Positions 41,061 through 50,118 of a stretch of 64,000 nt of DNA are shown in pieces. How positions within the stretch are numbered: the stretch's first letter is position 1; every line of letters starts with the position of its first letter. Source of the stretch: Streptomyces lienomycini (GTDB taxonomy: Bacteria; Actinomycetota; Actinomycetes; Streptomycetales; Streptomycetaceae); NCBI RefSeq assembly GCF_027947595.1, contig NZ_CP116257.1, positions 2,914,001 to 2,978,000 of the forward strand, read 5' to 3'. Both the position numbers and the translations under genes were made by a program. The notes beneath the pieces were generated by a model that saw nothing but the letters and a program-made list of their open reading frames with translations, was not told the DNA's origin and did no database searches.

Positions 41061-42239
41061 TCAGCGGCTCGCGGCCACGCGGAAGCCGATGCCCGCCCTC
41101 CGCAGCCGCCCGGTCAGCGCGTCACCCATCGCCACGGCCGTCGTGACCTGCCCGGCCGTCGGCGGCAACCTGTCGAGGGCGAGGCAGAGCGCCGCCTCGG
41201 CGAACATCTTGGCGGTCTCCTCGTACCCGGGGTCGCCGCCCGCGACCTCGGTGAACACCGTGCGGCCGCCGCCCTCGCCGACGAACCGCACCGAGAACCA
41301 GCTCCTCGCCCGGCGCTCGGCACTCGGCCCCGAACCCGGCTCCAGCCGGCCGGACAGCCAGCGCCGAACGGCCGGCACCTGAGCCGCCGCCACCAGCGCG
41401 CCCACAGCGGCCGCCCCGCCCACCGCGACGGGCAGTCGCCGCACGGCCGCGTAGTGGCGGTAGCGGAAGTCGGGGCCGTAGCGGTCCAGGGCCTTCGCCG
41501 AACGCCGCACGACCTGCGCGTCGATGGTCGGCAGCGGCAGCGCCCAGGCGCCCACCTCCCCGGCGAAGCGCGGAGCGCCCGTCGGCGCCGCCGCGCGGCG
41601 GCCCACCAGGCGCGGCTCGTGCCGCCGGCGTTCCAGCGCGGCCGCACGCAGTTGCCTGCCACGCGCGAACTGGCCCAGGGCGGAGGCGAACGTACCGCCC
41701 GAGAAGGCGGCGCCGACGCTCACGAAGCCGTCCACGGTCAGCGGGACACCTTCCGGCAGTTGCCGCACGGTGAAGTACACGCCGAGGTCGTGCGGGACGG
41801 AGTCGAAGCCGCAGGCGTGCACCAGCCGGGCGCCGGTCTCCCGCGCGCGGGCGTCGTGACGGACGTACGTCAGGTCCACGAACTCGGGCTCACCGGTGAG
41901 GTCGAGACAGTCCGTGCCCGCCTCCGCGCAGGCGGCGACCAGCGCGTCGCCGTACCGGACGTAGGGACCGACCGTCGTGGCCACCACGCGCGCGTGCTCG
42001 GCGAGTGCGCGCAGCGAGGCCGGGTCGGACACGTCCGCGACCAGCACGCCGACGTCCCGCGCGGCGGGCAGCCGGTCGCGCAGGCGGCGCAGCTTCTCCT
42101 CGCCGCGGCCCGCGATCGCCCAGCGCAGCCCGTCCGGCGCGTGCGCGGCGAGGTACCGCGCCGTCAGTTCGCCGACGAACCCCGTCGCCCCGAACAGCAC
42201 GATGTCGTACGGCCGGTCGGCCGTCTTCAGCCCGCTCAT
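41061..42239 (-). CDS. Saccharopine dehydrogenase-like / trans-acting enoyl reductase family protein
   Basis: 392 residues. The N-terminal Rossmann motif FGATGFVGELTARYLA is followed by VGVLVADVSDPASLRALAEHARVVATTVGPYVRYG and LTGEPEFVD, as in mycobacterial trans-acting enoyl reductases and saccharopine dehydrogenase-like proteins. A short hydrophobic segment (VAVGGAAAVGALVAAAQV) lies in the second half. A redox role in lipid metabolism is suggested by the family and by the divergent beta-oxidation genes, not proven. Confidence 0.85.
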   Translation of the reverse strand: MSGLKTADRPYDIVLFGATGFVGELTARYLAAHAPDGLRWAIAGRGEEKLRRLRDRLPAARDVGVLVADVSDPASLRALAEHARVVATTVGPYVRYGDALVAACAEAGTDCLDLTGEPEFVDLTYVRHDARARETGARLVHACGFDSVPHDLGVYFTVRQLPEGVPLTVDGFVSVGAAFSGGTFASALGQFARGRQLRAAALERRRHEPRLVGRRAAAPTGAPRFAGEVGAWALPLPTIDAQVVRRSAKALDRYGPDFRYRHYAAVRRLPVAVGGAAAVGALVAAAQVPAVRRWLSGRLEPGSGPSAERRARSWFSVRFVGEGGGRTVFTEVAGGDPGYEETAKMFAEAALCLALDRLPPTAGQVTTAVAMGDALTGRLRRAGIGFRVAASR

Positions 42240-42376
42240 GACATCCCTTCGTCATCCGCCGGCGGTCCCCGGGTCCGCAGCGCGCGCCGTCGCCGGTGGC
42301 TGAGGCTAGCGTGAGGCTCGGGAAGCCCCGGAGGGTGCCTGCACCATAATTGGCTAAGCGCTTGCTCGCCCGGGTC

Positions 42377-42405
42377 TTGTGTCCAGTGGAACACGTTCTT
42401 AGCAT
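42377..42405 (+). promoter_or_regulatory. Predicted promoter of the beta-oxidation operon
   Basis: TTGTGT (42377-42382), a 17-bp spacer and TAGCAT (42400-42405) precede the CaiB-type gene by 41 bp. Upstream, an AAGCGCTT palindrome (42356-42363) and the -10-like CATAAT (42345-42350) lie in the same divergent region and could be regulatory. Confidence 0.5.
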
Positions 42406-42446
42406 CACTGGTGTTACATCGGTTGTGTCACAGAGCTGGGGGCCCG

Positions 42447-43631
42447 ATGCCGAATGCCGAGACACCGGCGCCGACGCCGGGCGTGGGGCCGCTCACCGGC
42501 GTGCGCGTGGTCGAACTGGCCGGCATCGGACCCGGCCCCTTCGCCGCCATGCTCCTGGCCGACCTCGGAGCCGACGTCGTCCGCGTCGACCGCCCCGGCG
42601 GACCGGGCCTCGGCATCGACCCAGCCCACGACGTCACCCACCGCAACAAGCGCTCGGTGCTCGTCGACCTCAAGGCGCCGGACGGCCCGGCCCGCGTCCT
42701 CGACCTCGCCGAACGCGCCGACGTCCTGATCGAGGGCTACCGCCCCGGCGTCGCCGAACGGCTGGGCGTCGGCCCCGGGGACTGCCACGCCCGCAACCCG
42801 CGCCTCGTCTACGGCCGCATGACCGGCTGGGGCCAGGAAGGCCCGCTCGCCCAGCGCGCCGGGCACGACATCGGGTACATCGCGCTCACCGGCACCCTCG
42901 GCATGATCGGCGCCCCCGACGCCCCGCCGGCCGTCCCCGCCAACCTCCTCGGCGACTACGCGGGCGGCTCCCTCTACCTGGTCGTCGGCGTCCTCGCCGC
43001 CCTGCACCACGCGCGCGCGACCGGCACCGGGCAGGTCGTGGACGCCGCCATCGTCGACGGCACCGCCCACCTCTCCGCGATGATCCACGGCATGCTCTCC
43101 GCAGGCGCCTGGCAGGACCGGCGCGGCGCCAACCTCCTCGACGGCGGCTGCCCCTTCTACGGCACCTACGAGACCGCCGACGGCCGCTACATGGCGGTCG
43201 GCGCCCTGGAACCCCGGTTCTACGCCGAGTTCACGCGGCTCCTCGGCCTCCCCGATCAGGCACCGGCCCGCGACGACCCGGCCCGCTGGCCCGAGCTGCG
43301 CGAGGCCGTCGCCGCCCGGTTCAGGTCCCGCACCCGCGACGAGTGGGCGGCCGTCTTCGCCGACTCCGACGCCTGTACGGCACCCGTCCTGTCGTTGCGG
43401 GAGGCCCCGCACCACCCGCACCTCGCCGCCCGCTCCACCTTCACCGACCACGACGGCATCACCCAACCCGCCCCCGCGCCCCGCTTCTCCGCGACCCCCA
43501 CCGCCGTACGCACCGGGCCCGCACAGCCCGGCGCCGACGCCGAGTCCGTGGCACGCGACTGGGGCCTGCCCCGCGAGCCGGGCCCGCCCCCGGCGCCCCT
43601 CCCGAACCCCGCAGTGCACCACCCTCAGTGA
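42447..43631 (+). CDS. CaiB/BaiF family CoA-transferase (alpha-methylacyl-CoA racemase-like)
   Basis: 394 residues from the ATG at 42447. Features are [29 protein letters not shown] at the N-terminus, [22 protein letters not shown] (His140) and LLGDYAGGS (Asp170). The His and Asp pair corresponds to the catalytic residues of alpha-methylacyl-CoA racemase. It converts 2R- to 2S-methylacyl-CoA so that branched fatty acids can enter beta-oxidation, or transfers CoA. Followed by thiolase and FadB genes in the same direction, 11 bp to the thiolase. Confidence 0.9.
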   Translation: MPNAETPAPTPGVGPLTGVRVVELAGIGPGPFAAMLLADLGADVVRVDRPGGPGLGIDPAHDVTHRNKRSVLVDLKAPDGPARVLDLAERADVLIEGYRPGVAERLGVGPGDCHARNPRLVYGRMTGWGQEGPLAQRAGHDIGYIALTGTLGMIGAPDAPPAVPANLLGDYAGGSLYLVVGVLAALHHARATGTGQVVDAAIVDGTAHLSAMIHGMLSAGAWQDRRGANLLDGGCPFYGTYETADGRYMAVGALEPRFYAEFTRLLGLPDQAPARDDPARWPELREAVAARFRSRTRDEWAAVFADSDACTAPVLSLREAPHHPHLAARSTFTDHDGITQPAPAPRFSATPTAVRTGPAQPGADAESVARDWGLPREPGPPPAPLPNPAVHHPQ

Positions 43632-43642
43632 AAGGCCTGCCA

Positions 43643-44857
43643 GTGAGCACCGAAGCGTACGTGTACGACGCGATCCGCACCCCGCGCGGACGCGGCAAGG
43701 CGAGCGGCGCCCTGCACGGCACCAAGCCGATCGATCTGGTCGTCGGCCTCATCCACGAGATCCGGGCCCGCTTCCCCGGCCTGGACCCGGCGGCCGTCGA
43801 CGACATCGTCCTCGGTGTGGTCGGCCCGGTCGGTGACCAGGGATCCGACATCGCGCGCATCGCCGCCGTCGCCGCCGGACTGCCCGACACGGTGGCGGGA
43901 GTGCAGGAGAACCGCTTCTGCGCGTCGGGCCTGGAGGCCGTCAACATGGCAGCCGCCAAGGTCCGCTCCGGCTGGGAGGACCTGGTCCTCGCGGGCGGCG
44001 TCGAGTCCATGTCGCGCGTCCCGATGGCCTCGGACGGCGGCGCCTGGTTCAACGACCCGATGACCAACCTCGCCACCAACTTCGTCCCGCAGGGCATCGG
44101 CGCCGACCTGATCGCCACCATCGAGGGGTTCTCGCGCCGCGACGTCGACGAGTACGCGGCGCTCTCCCAGGAACGCGCGGCCACCGCCTGGAAGGAGGGC
44201 CGCTTCGAGCGGTCCGTCGTCCCGGTGAGGGACCGCGCGGGGCTCACCGTCCTCGACCACGACGAGCACCCGCGCCCCGGTACCACCGCCGACTCCCTCG
44301 GCGGGCTCAAGCCCTCCTTCGCCGACATCGGCGAGCTGGGCGGCTTCGACGCGGTCGCGCTGCAGAAGTACCACTGGGTGGAGAAGATCGACCACGTCCA
44401 CCACGCGGGCAACTCCTCCGGCATCGTCGACGGCGCGTCCCTGGTCGCGGTCGGCTCCCGGGAGGCCGGTGAGCGGAACGGCATGGTCCCGCGCGCCCGG
44501 ATCGTCTCCGCGGCCGTCTCCGGCTCCGAGCCCACCATCATGCTCACCGGCCCCGCACCGGCCACCCGCAAGGCCCTCGCCAAGGCCGGGCTGACCATCG
44601 ACGACATCGACCTCGTCGAGATCAACGAGGCGTTCGCGGCCGTCGTCCTGCGCTTCGTGAAGGACATGGGCCTGTCGCTGGACAAGGTCAACGTCAACGG
44701 CGGCGCCATCGCGCTCGGCCACCCCCTCGGCGCCACCGGCGCCATGATCCTCGGCACCCTCGTCGACGAACTGGAGCGCCGCGACCTGCGGTACGGGCTG
44801 GCGACCCTGTGCGTGGGCGGCGGCATGGGCATCGCCACCGTCGTCGAGCGCATCTGA
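43643..44857 (+). CDS. fadA: Acetyl-CoA C-acyltransferase (thiolase, FadA type)
   Basis: 404 residues from the GTG at 43643, with AAAGG 7 nt upstream; a GTG at 43628 overlapping the previous stop is an alternative. The acyl-binding Cys93 lies in [12 protein letters not shown], the catalytic His in [14 protein letters not shown], and the second Cys in [10 protein letters not shown]. It performs the last step of fatty-acid beta-oxidation. It pairs with the downstream FadB-like multifunctional protein, 70 bp away. Confidence 0.92.
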   Translation: MSTEAYVYDAIRTPRGRGKASGALHGTKPIDLVVGLIHEIRARFPGLDPAAVDDIVLGVVGPVGDQGSDIARIAAVAAGLPDTVAGVQENRFCASGLEAVNMAAAKVRSGWEDLVLAGGVESMSRVPMASDGGAWFNDPMTNLATNFVPQGIGADLIATIEGFSRRDVDEYAALSQERAATAWKEGRFERSVVPVRDRAGLTVLDHDEHPRPGTTADSLGGLKPSFADIGELGGFDAVALQKYHWVEKIDHVHHAGNSSGIVDGASLVAVGSREAGERNGMVPRARIVSAAVSGSEPTIMLTGPAPATRKALAKAGLTIDDIDLVEINEAFAAVVLRFVKDMGLSLDKVNVNGGAIALGHPLGATGAMILGTLVDELERRDLRYGLATLCVGGGMGIATVVERI

Positions 44858-44927
44858 CGCCCTCCCGACGGATACGACGGCCACGACCGACACGACGGCC
44901 ACGACGGATCACCTGGAGCACACCCTC

Positions 44928-47108
44928 ATGAGCACCGAGCCCACCACCATCCGCTGGGAACAGGACGACACCGGTGTCGTCACCCTCGTCCTCGACGACC
45001 CGGACCAGTCCGCGAACACCATGAACCAGGCGTTCCGCGACTCCCTGGCGGCGGTCACCGACCGCCTGGAGGCCGAGAAGGACTCCGTCCGCGGCGTCAT
45101 CGTCACCTCCGCCAAGAAGACGTTCTTCGCGGGCGGCGACCTGCGCGACCTCATCCGCGTCACGCCGGAGACCGCCCAGGACCTCTTCGACGGCGGCATG
45201 GCCATCAAGCGGAACCTGCGCCGCATCGAGACCCTCGGCAAGCCCGTCGTCGCCGCCATGAACGGCGCGGCCCTGGGCGGCGGTTACGAGATCGCCCTGG
45301 CCTGCCACCACCGCGTCGCCCTCGACGCGCCCGGCTCCAAGATCGGCTGCCCCGAGGTCACCCTCGGCCTGCTCCCCGGGGGCGGCGGCGTCGTCCGCAC
45401 CGTCCGGATGCTCGGCATCACCGACGCCCTCCTGAAGGTCCTCCTCCAGGGCGCCCAGTACAACCCGCGCCGCGCCCAGGAGAACGGCCTGGTCGACGAG
45501 GTCGCCGACAGCCGCGAGGACATGCTCGCCAAGGCCCGCGCCTTCATCGACGCCCACCCGGAGTCCGCCCAGCCCTGGGACCGGCCCGGCTACCGCATCC
45601 CCGGCGGCACCCCCGCCCACCCGAAGTTCGCGGCCAACCTCCCCGCCTTCCCCGCCAACCTGCGCAAGCAGACGAACGGCGCCCCCTACCCGGCACCGCG
45701 CAACATCATGGCCGCAGCCGTCGAGGGCTCCCAGGTCGACTTCGAGACCGCCCAGGTCATCGAGGCCCGCTACTTCGTCGAACTGGCCGCCGGGCAGACC
45801 TCGAAGAACATGATCCAGGCGTTCTTCTTCGATCTCCAGGCGGTCAACTCGGGCGCCAACCGCCCGAAGGGCGTCGAGCCGGGCAAGGTCACCAAGGTCG
45901 CCGTGCTGGGCGCGGGGATGATGGGCGCGGGCATCGCCTACTCGTGTGCCCGCGCGGGCATCGAGGTCGTGCTCAAGGACGTCTCGCTGGAGTCGGCGGT
46001 CAAGGGCAAGTCGTACTCCGAGAAGCTGTGCGCGAAGGCCGTCGGGAAGGGCCGTACCAGCCGGGAGAAGGCCGACGCGCTCCTCGCCCGGATCACGCCC
46101 ACGGCCGAGGCGGCCGACCTCGCCGGCTGCGACGCGGTGATCGAGGCGGTGTTCGAGGACACCTCGCTCAAGCACAAGGTGTTCCAGGAGATCGAGCACG
46201 TCGTCGCCCCCGACGCCCTGCTGTGCTCCAACACCTCAACGCTGCCCATCACGGCGCTGGCCGAGGGCGTCGAGCGCCAGGCCGACTTCATCGGGCTGCA
46301 CTTCTTCTCTCCCGTGGACAAGATGCCGCTGGTGGAGATCATCAGGGGGGAGCGGACCGGGGACGAGGCGCTGGCCCGCGCGTTCGACCTGGTCCGGCAG
46401 ATCAGCAAGACGCCGATCGTGGTCAACGACTCGCGGGGCTTCTTCACCTCCCGGGTCATCGGCCACTTCATCAACGAGGGTGTCGCGATGGTCGGCGAGG
46501 GCATCGAGCCCGCCTCGGTGGAGCAGGCGGCGGCCCAGGCCGGCTACCCGGCCAAGGTGCTGTCCCTGATGGACGAGCTGACGCTGACCCTGCCGCGGAA
46601 GATCCGCGAGGAGACGAAGCGGGCCGTGGAGGAGGCGGGCGGCACCTGGACCGCGCATCCCGCTGAAGCGCTCATCGACCGCATGGTCGACGAGTTCGGC
46701 CGCCCGGGACGCGCCGGAGGCGCCGGGTTCTACGAGTACGGCGAGGACGGCAGGCGCGCCGGGCTGTGGCCGGGGCTGCGCGAGCACTTCACCAAGCCCG
46801 GGTACGAGATCCCGTTCGCCGACATGCAGGAGCGGATGCTCTTCGCGGAGGCGCTGGACACCGTCCGGCTCCTGGAGGAGGGCGTGCTGACGTCCGTCGC
46901 CGACGCCAACATCGGTTCGATCTTCGGCATCGGCTTCCCGGGCTGGACCGGCGGCGTCCTGCAGTACGTCAACGGCTACGAGGGCGGCCTGCCCGGCTTC
47001 GTGGCCCGGGCCCGCGAACTGGCCGACCGCTACGGCGAGCGCTTCACCCCGCCCGCCCTGCTGGTGGAGAAGGCGGACAACGGGGAGGTCTTCACGGACG
47101 GCCGCTGA
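44928..47108 (+). CDS. fadB: Multifunctional 3-hydroxyacyl-CoA dehydrogenase / enoyl-CoA hydratase (FadB-like)
   Basis: 726 residues. The N-terminal crotonase domain (about 10-210) has the oxyanion-hole region KKTFFAGGDLRDL and MNGAALGGGYEIALACHHR. The NAD-binding domain (about 320-500) begins VAVLGAGMMGAGIAYSCA and includes SNTSTLPITALA and GLHFFSPVDKMPLVEI. The C-terminal 3HCDH domain follows. It hydrates and oxidises acyl-CoA intermediates in the FadAB complex. ATG with GGAG upstream. Confidence 0.93.
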   Translation: MSTEPTTIRWEQDDTGVVTLVLDDPDQSANTMNQAFRDSLAAVTDRLEAEKDSVRGVIVTSAKKTFFAGGDLRDLIRVTPETAQDLFDGGMAIKRNLRRIETLGKPVVAAMNGAALGGGYEIALACHHRVALDAPGSKIGCPEVTLGLLPGGGGVVRTVRMLGITDALLKVLLQGAQYNPRRAQENGLVDEVADSREDMLAKARAFIDAHPESAQPWDRPGYRIPGGTPAHPKFAANLPAFPANLRKQTNGAPYPAPRNIMAAAVEGSQVDFETAQVIEARYFVELAAGQTSKNMIQAFFFDLQAVNSGANRPKGVEPGKVTKVAVLGAGMMGAGIAYSCARAGIEVVLKDVSLESAVKGKSYSEKLCAKAVGKGRTSREKADALLARITPTAEAADLAGCDAVIEAVFEDTSLKHKVFQEIEHVVAPDALLCSNTSTLPITALAEGVERQADFIGLHFFSPVDKMPLVEIIRGERTGDEALARAFDLVRQISKTPIVVNDSRGFFTSRVIGHFINEGVAMVGEGIEPASVEQAAAQAGYPAKVLSLMDELTLTLPRKIREETKRAVEEAGGTWTAHPAEALIDRMVDEFGRPGRAGGAGFYEYGEDGRRAGLWPGLREHFTKPGYEIPFADMQERMLFAEALDTVRLLEEGVLTSVADANIGSIFGIGFPGWTGGVLQYVNGYEGGLPGFVARARELADRYGERFTPPALLVEKADNGEVFTDGR

Positions 47109-47117
47109 GCCGCCGGA

Positions 47118-47846
47118 TCATTCACCGGCCTCCTTGTCGAGCCACTCCCGCAGCTCCTCGCGCAGGGACCGCTGGAACGTGGTCAGCAGCGCCTGCACCA
47201 CCAGCGGGTGCATGTGGGCGGACAGTGACCGCACGTCCCGCGCGTCCCGTTCGGCGACCGCGTCCCGCAGCAGCCGCGAGAGGTCGCGCGCGGCGGCGCG
47301 GGAGTGCTCCAGCAGGGCCGTACGGGCGGCGAGGACCGTCTCGGGCGAGAAGGGCACGTCGAGCAGTTCGACGCCGAGCCGGAGCAGTCCGGCGTCCACC
47401 CGGTAGGCGTCGCCGCCCTGGACGTCCTCGTCCGCCCCCCGGACGAGGACGTCCATCGCCGTCAGACGCTCCACCTCCTCGTCGGTCAGCGGACGGCCCG
47501 CCCGACGGTTCAGCTCCTCGCGCGTGACGCGTTCCACCGTCTCCGGCGCCCAGGAGGCCACCACCGCACGGTGCAGCGCCAGGTCGTGGGGGCTCAGATC
47601 GTCCGGCAGCCGCTTGAGATACCGCTCGATGGCGGCCAGCGTCATGCCCTGGTGCTGCAACTCCTCGATCAGCGCCAGCCGGGCCAGGTGCTCCCGGCCG
47701 TAGTGCCCCACCCGGCGCGGACCGAGCACCGGCGGCGGCAGCAGCCCTCTGGTGCCGTAGAAGCGGACCGTGCGCACCGTGACGCCCGTGCGCGCCGCCA
47801 GCTCGTCGATCGTGAGGGTCGGCTCCTCGGTGTCGGTCGTCGTCAT
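47118..47846 (-). CDS. MerR-family transcriptional regulator
   Basis: 242 residues from the ATG at 47846. MerR helix-turn-helix: TIDELAARTGVTVRTVRFYGTRGLLPPP (residues 11-38) with LALIEELQHQGMTLAAIERYL. The long C-terminal part is helical and lacks the cysteines of metal-sensing MerR proteins. A GATACT hexamer (47854-47859, minus strand) ends 7 nt before the ATG, suggesting a leaderless mRNA. Two 14-bp direct repeats lie across the -35 region and beyond. Divergent from an amino-acid permease. Confidence 0.87.
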   Translation of the reverse strand: MTTTDTEEPTLTIDELAARTGVTVRTVRFYGTRGLLPPPVLGPRRVGHYGREHLARLALIEELQHQGMTLAAIERYLKRLPDDLSPHDLALHRAVVASWAPETVERVTREELNRRAGRPLTDEEVERLTAMDVLVRGADEDVQGGDAYRVDAGLLRLGVELLDVPFSPETVLAARTALLEHSRAAARDLSRLLRDAVAERDARDVRSLSAHMHPLVVQALLTTFQRSLREELREWLDKEAGE

Positions 47847-47868
47847 GTGCAGCAGTATCGCTGTCTCA

Positions 47869-47896
47869 CCAGCACTGTGAAACCAGCACGGTGAAA
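47869..47896. promoter_or_regulatory. Two 14-bp direct repeats at the MerR promoter
   Basis: CCAGCACTGTGAAA (47869-47882) and CCAGCACGGTGAAA (47883-47896) are contiguous and differ at one base. They cover the -35 region of the proposed minus-strand promoter (TTTCAC, 17 bp, GATACT). A likely binding site of the MerR protein itself or of another regulator. Confidence 0.6.
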
Positions 47897-48108
47897 CCTC
47901 CCGCGCGCCTCTTGCGCACCCCGTGCGGACCATCGGCGGATCTTGTGAGAAGTCACGCTGTGTGACATGACCCACCGCATGCCCACGCGGCGTCGTGGGA
48001 AGGTGCGGTCTTGGTCTGTGCCGCGTCAAAGGGTGGTGCGGGCCCGAGACACAGGTACGGACGACTCGGGCGCACACCGCCCGAGCGCACCAGAGAGTGG
48101 AACCACCC

Positions 48109-49575
48109 GTGAGCAAGGACGCCGTCGACACGGCCCAGGCCGCCCACCCCCGGGCGACCGGAACCCTCCCCGCGGACGCGGGCGACGCCGGTTACAGCAA
48201 GGACCTCAAAGCCCGCCACGTCAACATGATCGCCATCGGCGGCGCGATCGGCACCGGCCTCTTCCTCGGCGCCGGCGGGCGTCTGCGCGACGCCGGACCG
48301 GCGCTCGCCATCGCCTACCTCGTCGCCGGCGTCTTCGCCTTCTTCGTCGTCAAGGCACTGGGCGAGCTGGTGCTGTACCGGCCCTCCTCCGGATCATTCG
48401 TGTCGTACGCGCGCGAGTTCCTCGGTGAGAAGGGCGCCTACGTCGCCGGCTGGATGTACTTCCTGAACTGGTCGACGACCGGTATCGCCGACATCACCGC
48501 GATCGCGCTGTACACGCACTACTGGAGCATGTTCACGAGCATCCCCCAGTGGGTGCTCGCGCTGATCGCCCTGGCCGTGGTCCTGGCCGTGAACCTCATC
48601 TCCGTGAAGATCTTCGGCGAGATGGAGTTCTGGTTCGCGATCGTCAAGGTCGCCACCCTCGTCGGCTTCATGCTGATCGGCATCTTCCTGCTCGCCACCC
48701 AGCACGAGGTGGGCGGGCAGACCCCGGGCGTGGGCATGATCACCGACCACGGCGGCCTCGTCCCGCACGGTGTGATGCCCGTCGTCCTGGTCATGCAGGG
48801 CGTGATCTTCTCCTACGCGGCGCTGGAACTGGTCGGCGTCGCCGCCGGCGAGACCGCCGAGCCGCACAAGATCGTTCCCCGCGCGGTGAACTCGATCATG
48901 TGGCGGGTGGCGCTGTTCTACGTCGGCTCGGTCGTGCTCCTGGCCCTGCTGCTGCCCAGCTCGCTCTACTCGGGCGACGAGAGCCCCTTCGTCACGGTGC
49001 TGTCGGGGATCGGTGTGCCGGCCGCCGGCGACGTGATGAACCTCGTCGTGCTCACGGCCGCGATGTCGTCGCTGAACTCCGGCCTGTACTCCACCGGCCG
49101 CATCCTGCGCTCCATGTCGATGGCGGGCTCCGCGCCCAAATTCACCGGCGTGATGAGCCGCAGCCAGGTCCCCTACGGCGGCATCCTGCTGACCTGCGCG
49201 GTCTGCGTCCTCGGCGTCGGGCTGAACTACCTGGTGCCGAGCAAGGCCTTCGAGATCGTGCTGAACGTCGCCTCGCTGGGCATCATCAGCACGTGGGTGA
49301 TCATCATGATCTGCCACCTGGTGTTCGTCCGCCGGGCGCGTGCCGGCCTGGTCGAACGGCCGAGCTTCCGGCTGCCCGGCAGCCCCGTCACGGAGATCGT
49401 CACGATCGCCTTCCTGCTGGCGGTCATCGGCCTGATGTGGAACGACGAGGAGGTCGGCCGCAAGACCGTGCTGCTGGTGCCCGTGATCGCGGTGATGCTG
49501 GTGGCCGGCTGGTTCGGCGTCCGGCGCCGGGTGGCGCGACAGGCCGAGCGGGAGCTGTCGGCGCCGAAGGAGTAG
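48109..49575 (+). CDS. Amino-acid permease (APC family, asparagine/GABA permease-like)
   Basis: 488 residues from the GTG at 48109. The N-terminal RHVNMIAIGGAIGTGLFLGAG and the following helices are characteristic of the AAT branch of the APC superfamily (AnsP, GabP, AroP). FSYAALELVGVAAGETAEP is the conserved helix 6 region. About 12 transmembrane helices are predicted by eye. Imports an amino acid by proton symport; similarity in my memory is closest to L-asparagine permeases. Divergent from the MerR gene, which may control it. Confidence 0.88.
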   Translation: MSKDAVDTAQAAHPRATGTLPADAGDAGYSKDLKARHVNMIAIGGAIGTGLFLGAGGRLRDAGPALAIAYLVAGVFAFFVVKALGELVLYRPSSGSFVSYAREFLGEKGAYVAGWMYFLNWSTTGIADITAIALYTHYWSMFTSIPQWVLALIALAVVLAVNLISVKIFGEMEFWFAIVKVATLVGFMLIGIFLLATQHEVGGQTPGVGMITDHGGLVPHGVMPVVLVMQGVIFSYAALELVGVAAGETAEPHKIVPRAVNSIMWRVALFYVGSVVLLALLLPSSLYSGDESPFVTVLSGIGVPAAGDVMNLVVLTAAMSSLNSGLYSTGRILRSMSMAGSAPKFTGVMSRSQVPYGGILLTCAVCVLGVGLNYLVPSKAFEIVLNVASLGIISTWVIIMICHLVFVRRARAGLVERPSFRLPGSPVTEIVTIAFLLAVIGLMWNDEEVGRKTVLLVPVIAVMLVAGWFGVRRRVARQAERELSAPKE

Positions 49576-49588
49576 CGACCCGGGACCA

Positions 49589-49611
49589 CTGTCAGTGGCA
49601 CCCCCTACGGT
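49589..49611 (+). promoter_or_regulatory. PafBC/RecA-NDp-type DNA-damage promoter, leaderless
   Basis: CTGTCAGTGGC, six bases, then TACGGT (49606-49611) matches the LexA-independent damage promoter consensus TTGTCAGTG-N8-TAnnnT known from mycobacteria at nearly all defined positions. The -10 hexamer ends 6 nt before the ATG at 49618, predicting a leaderless transcript of the macrodomain gene. Confidence 0.75.
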
Positions 49612-49617
49612 GGCGAC

Positions 49618-50103
49618 ATGTCGGAGATCAGCTATGTCCGGGGTGACGCCACCGCGCCGTCGGTCAAGGGCGTCAAGGTGATCGCCCACGTGTGCAACGA
49701 CCTCGGGGGCTGGGGCAAGGGCTTCGTCCTGGCCGTCTCCCGCCGGTGGACCGAGCCCGAGGCGGCCTACCGTGCCTGGCACCGCGGCCGCGCCTCCAAC
49801 GACTTCGCCCTGGGCGCGGTCCAGTTCGTCCAGGTCGAGCCGTACGTGTGGGTGGCGAACATGATCGGCCAGCGCGGCATGAGGACCGGCAGCAAGGGCG
49901 TCCCCGTGCGCTACGAAGCCGTCGGCACCGCGCTCGGCCGCGTCGCCGACCGGGCGGCCGAGCTGGAGGCGTCCGTGCACATGCCCCGCATAGGCTGCGG
50001 CCTGGCCGGCGGCACGTGGTCGCGCGTGGAGCCGCTCATATCCGACCGTCTCACCCGGCGCGGCATCCCCGTGACGGTCTACGACCACGGGGACGCCGCT
50101 TGA
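49618..50103 (+). CDS. Macrodomain protein (ADP-ribose hydrolase, SCO6735 type)
   Basis: 161 residues. Macrodomain features are SYVRGDATAP (adenine-binding Asp), VIAHVCNDLGGWGKGFVLAVSRRW (ribose/diphosphate loop) and MPRIGCGLAGGTW (second loop). Length and sequence fit the S. coelicolor SCO6735 protein, which is reported to remove ADP-ribose from proteins, to be induced by DNA damage and to affect antibiotic production when deleted. The damage-type promoter directly upstream agrees with this. No ribosome-binding site is present, in line with a leaderless mRNA. Confidence 0.9.
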   Translation: MSEISYVRGDATAPSVKGVKVIAHVCNDLGGWGKGFVLAVSRRWTEPEAAYRAWHRGRASNDFALGAVQFVQVEPYVWVANMIGQRGMRTGSKGVPVRYEAVGTALGRVADRAAELEASVHMPRIGCGLAGGTWSRVEPLISDRLTRRGIPVTVYDHGDAA

Positions 50104-50118
50104 GGACCGGCCGCCGGC

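Noticed and set aside
42389..42398. GAACACGTTC as a LexA box before the CaiB-type gene
   Set aside because: The arms GAAC and GTTC are separated by only two bases; the actinobacterial SOS box needs four.
47952..47966. GTCAC-N5-GTGAC as a GlnR site before the amino-acid permease
   Set aside because: It lacks the second GlnR half (GAAAC) at the required spacing; a 5-bp inverted repeat is expected by chance.
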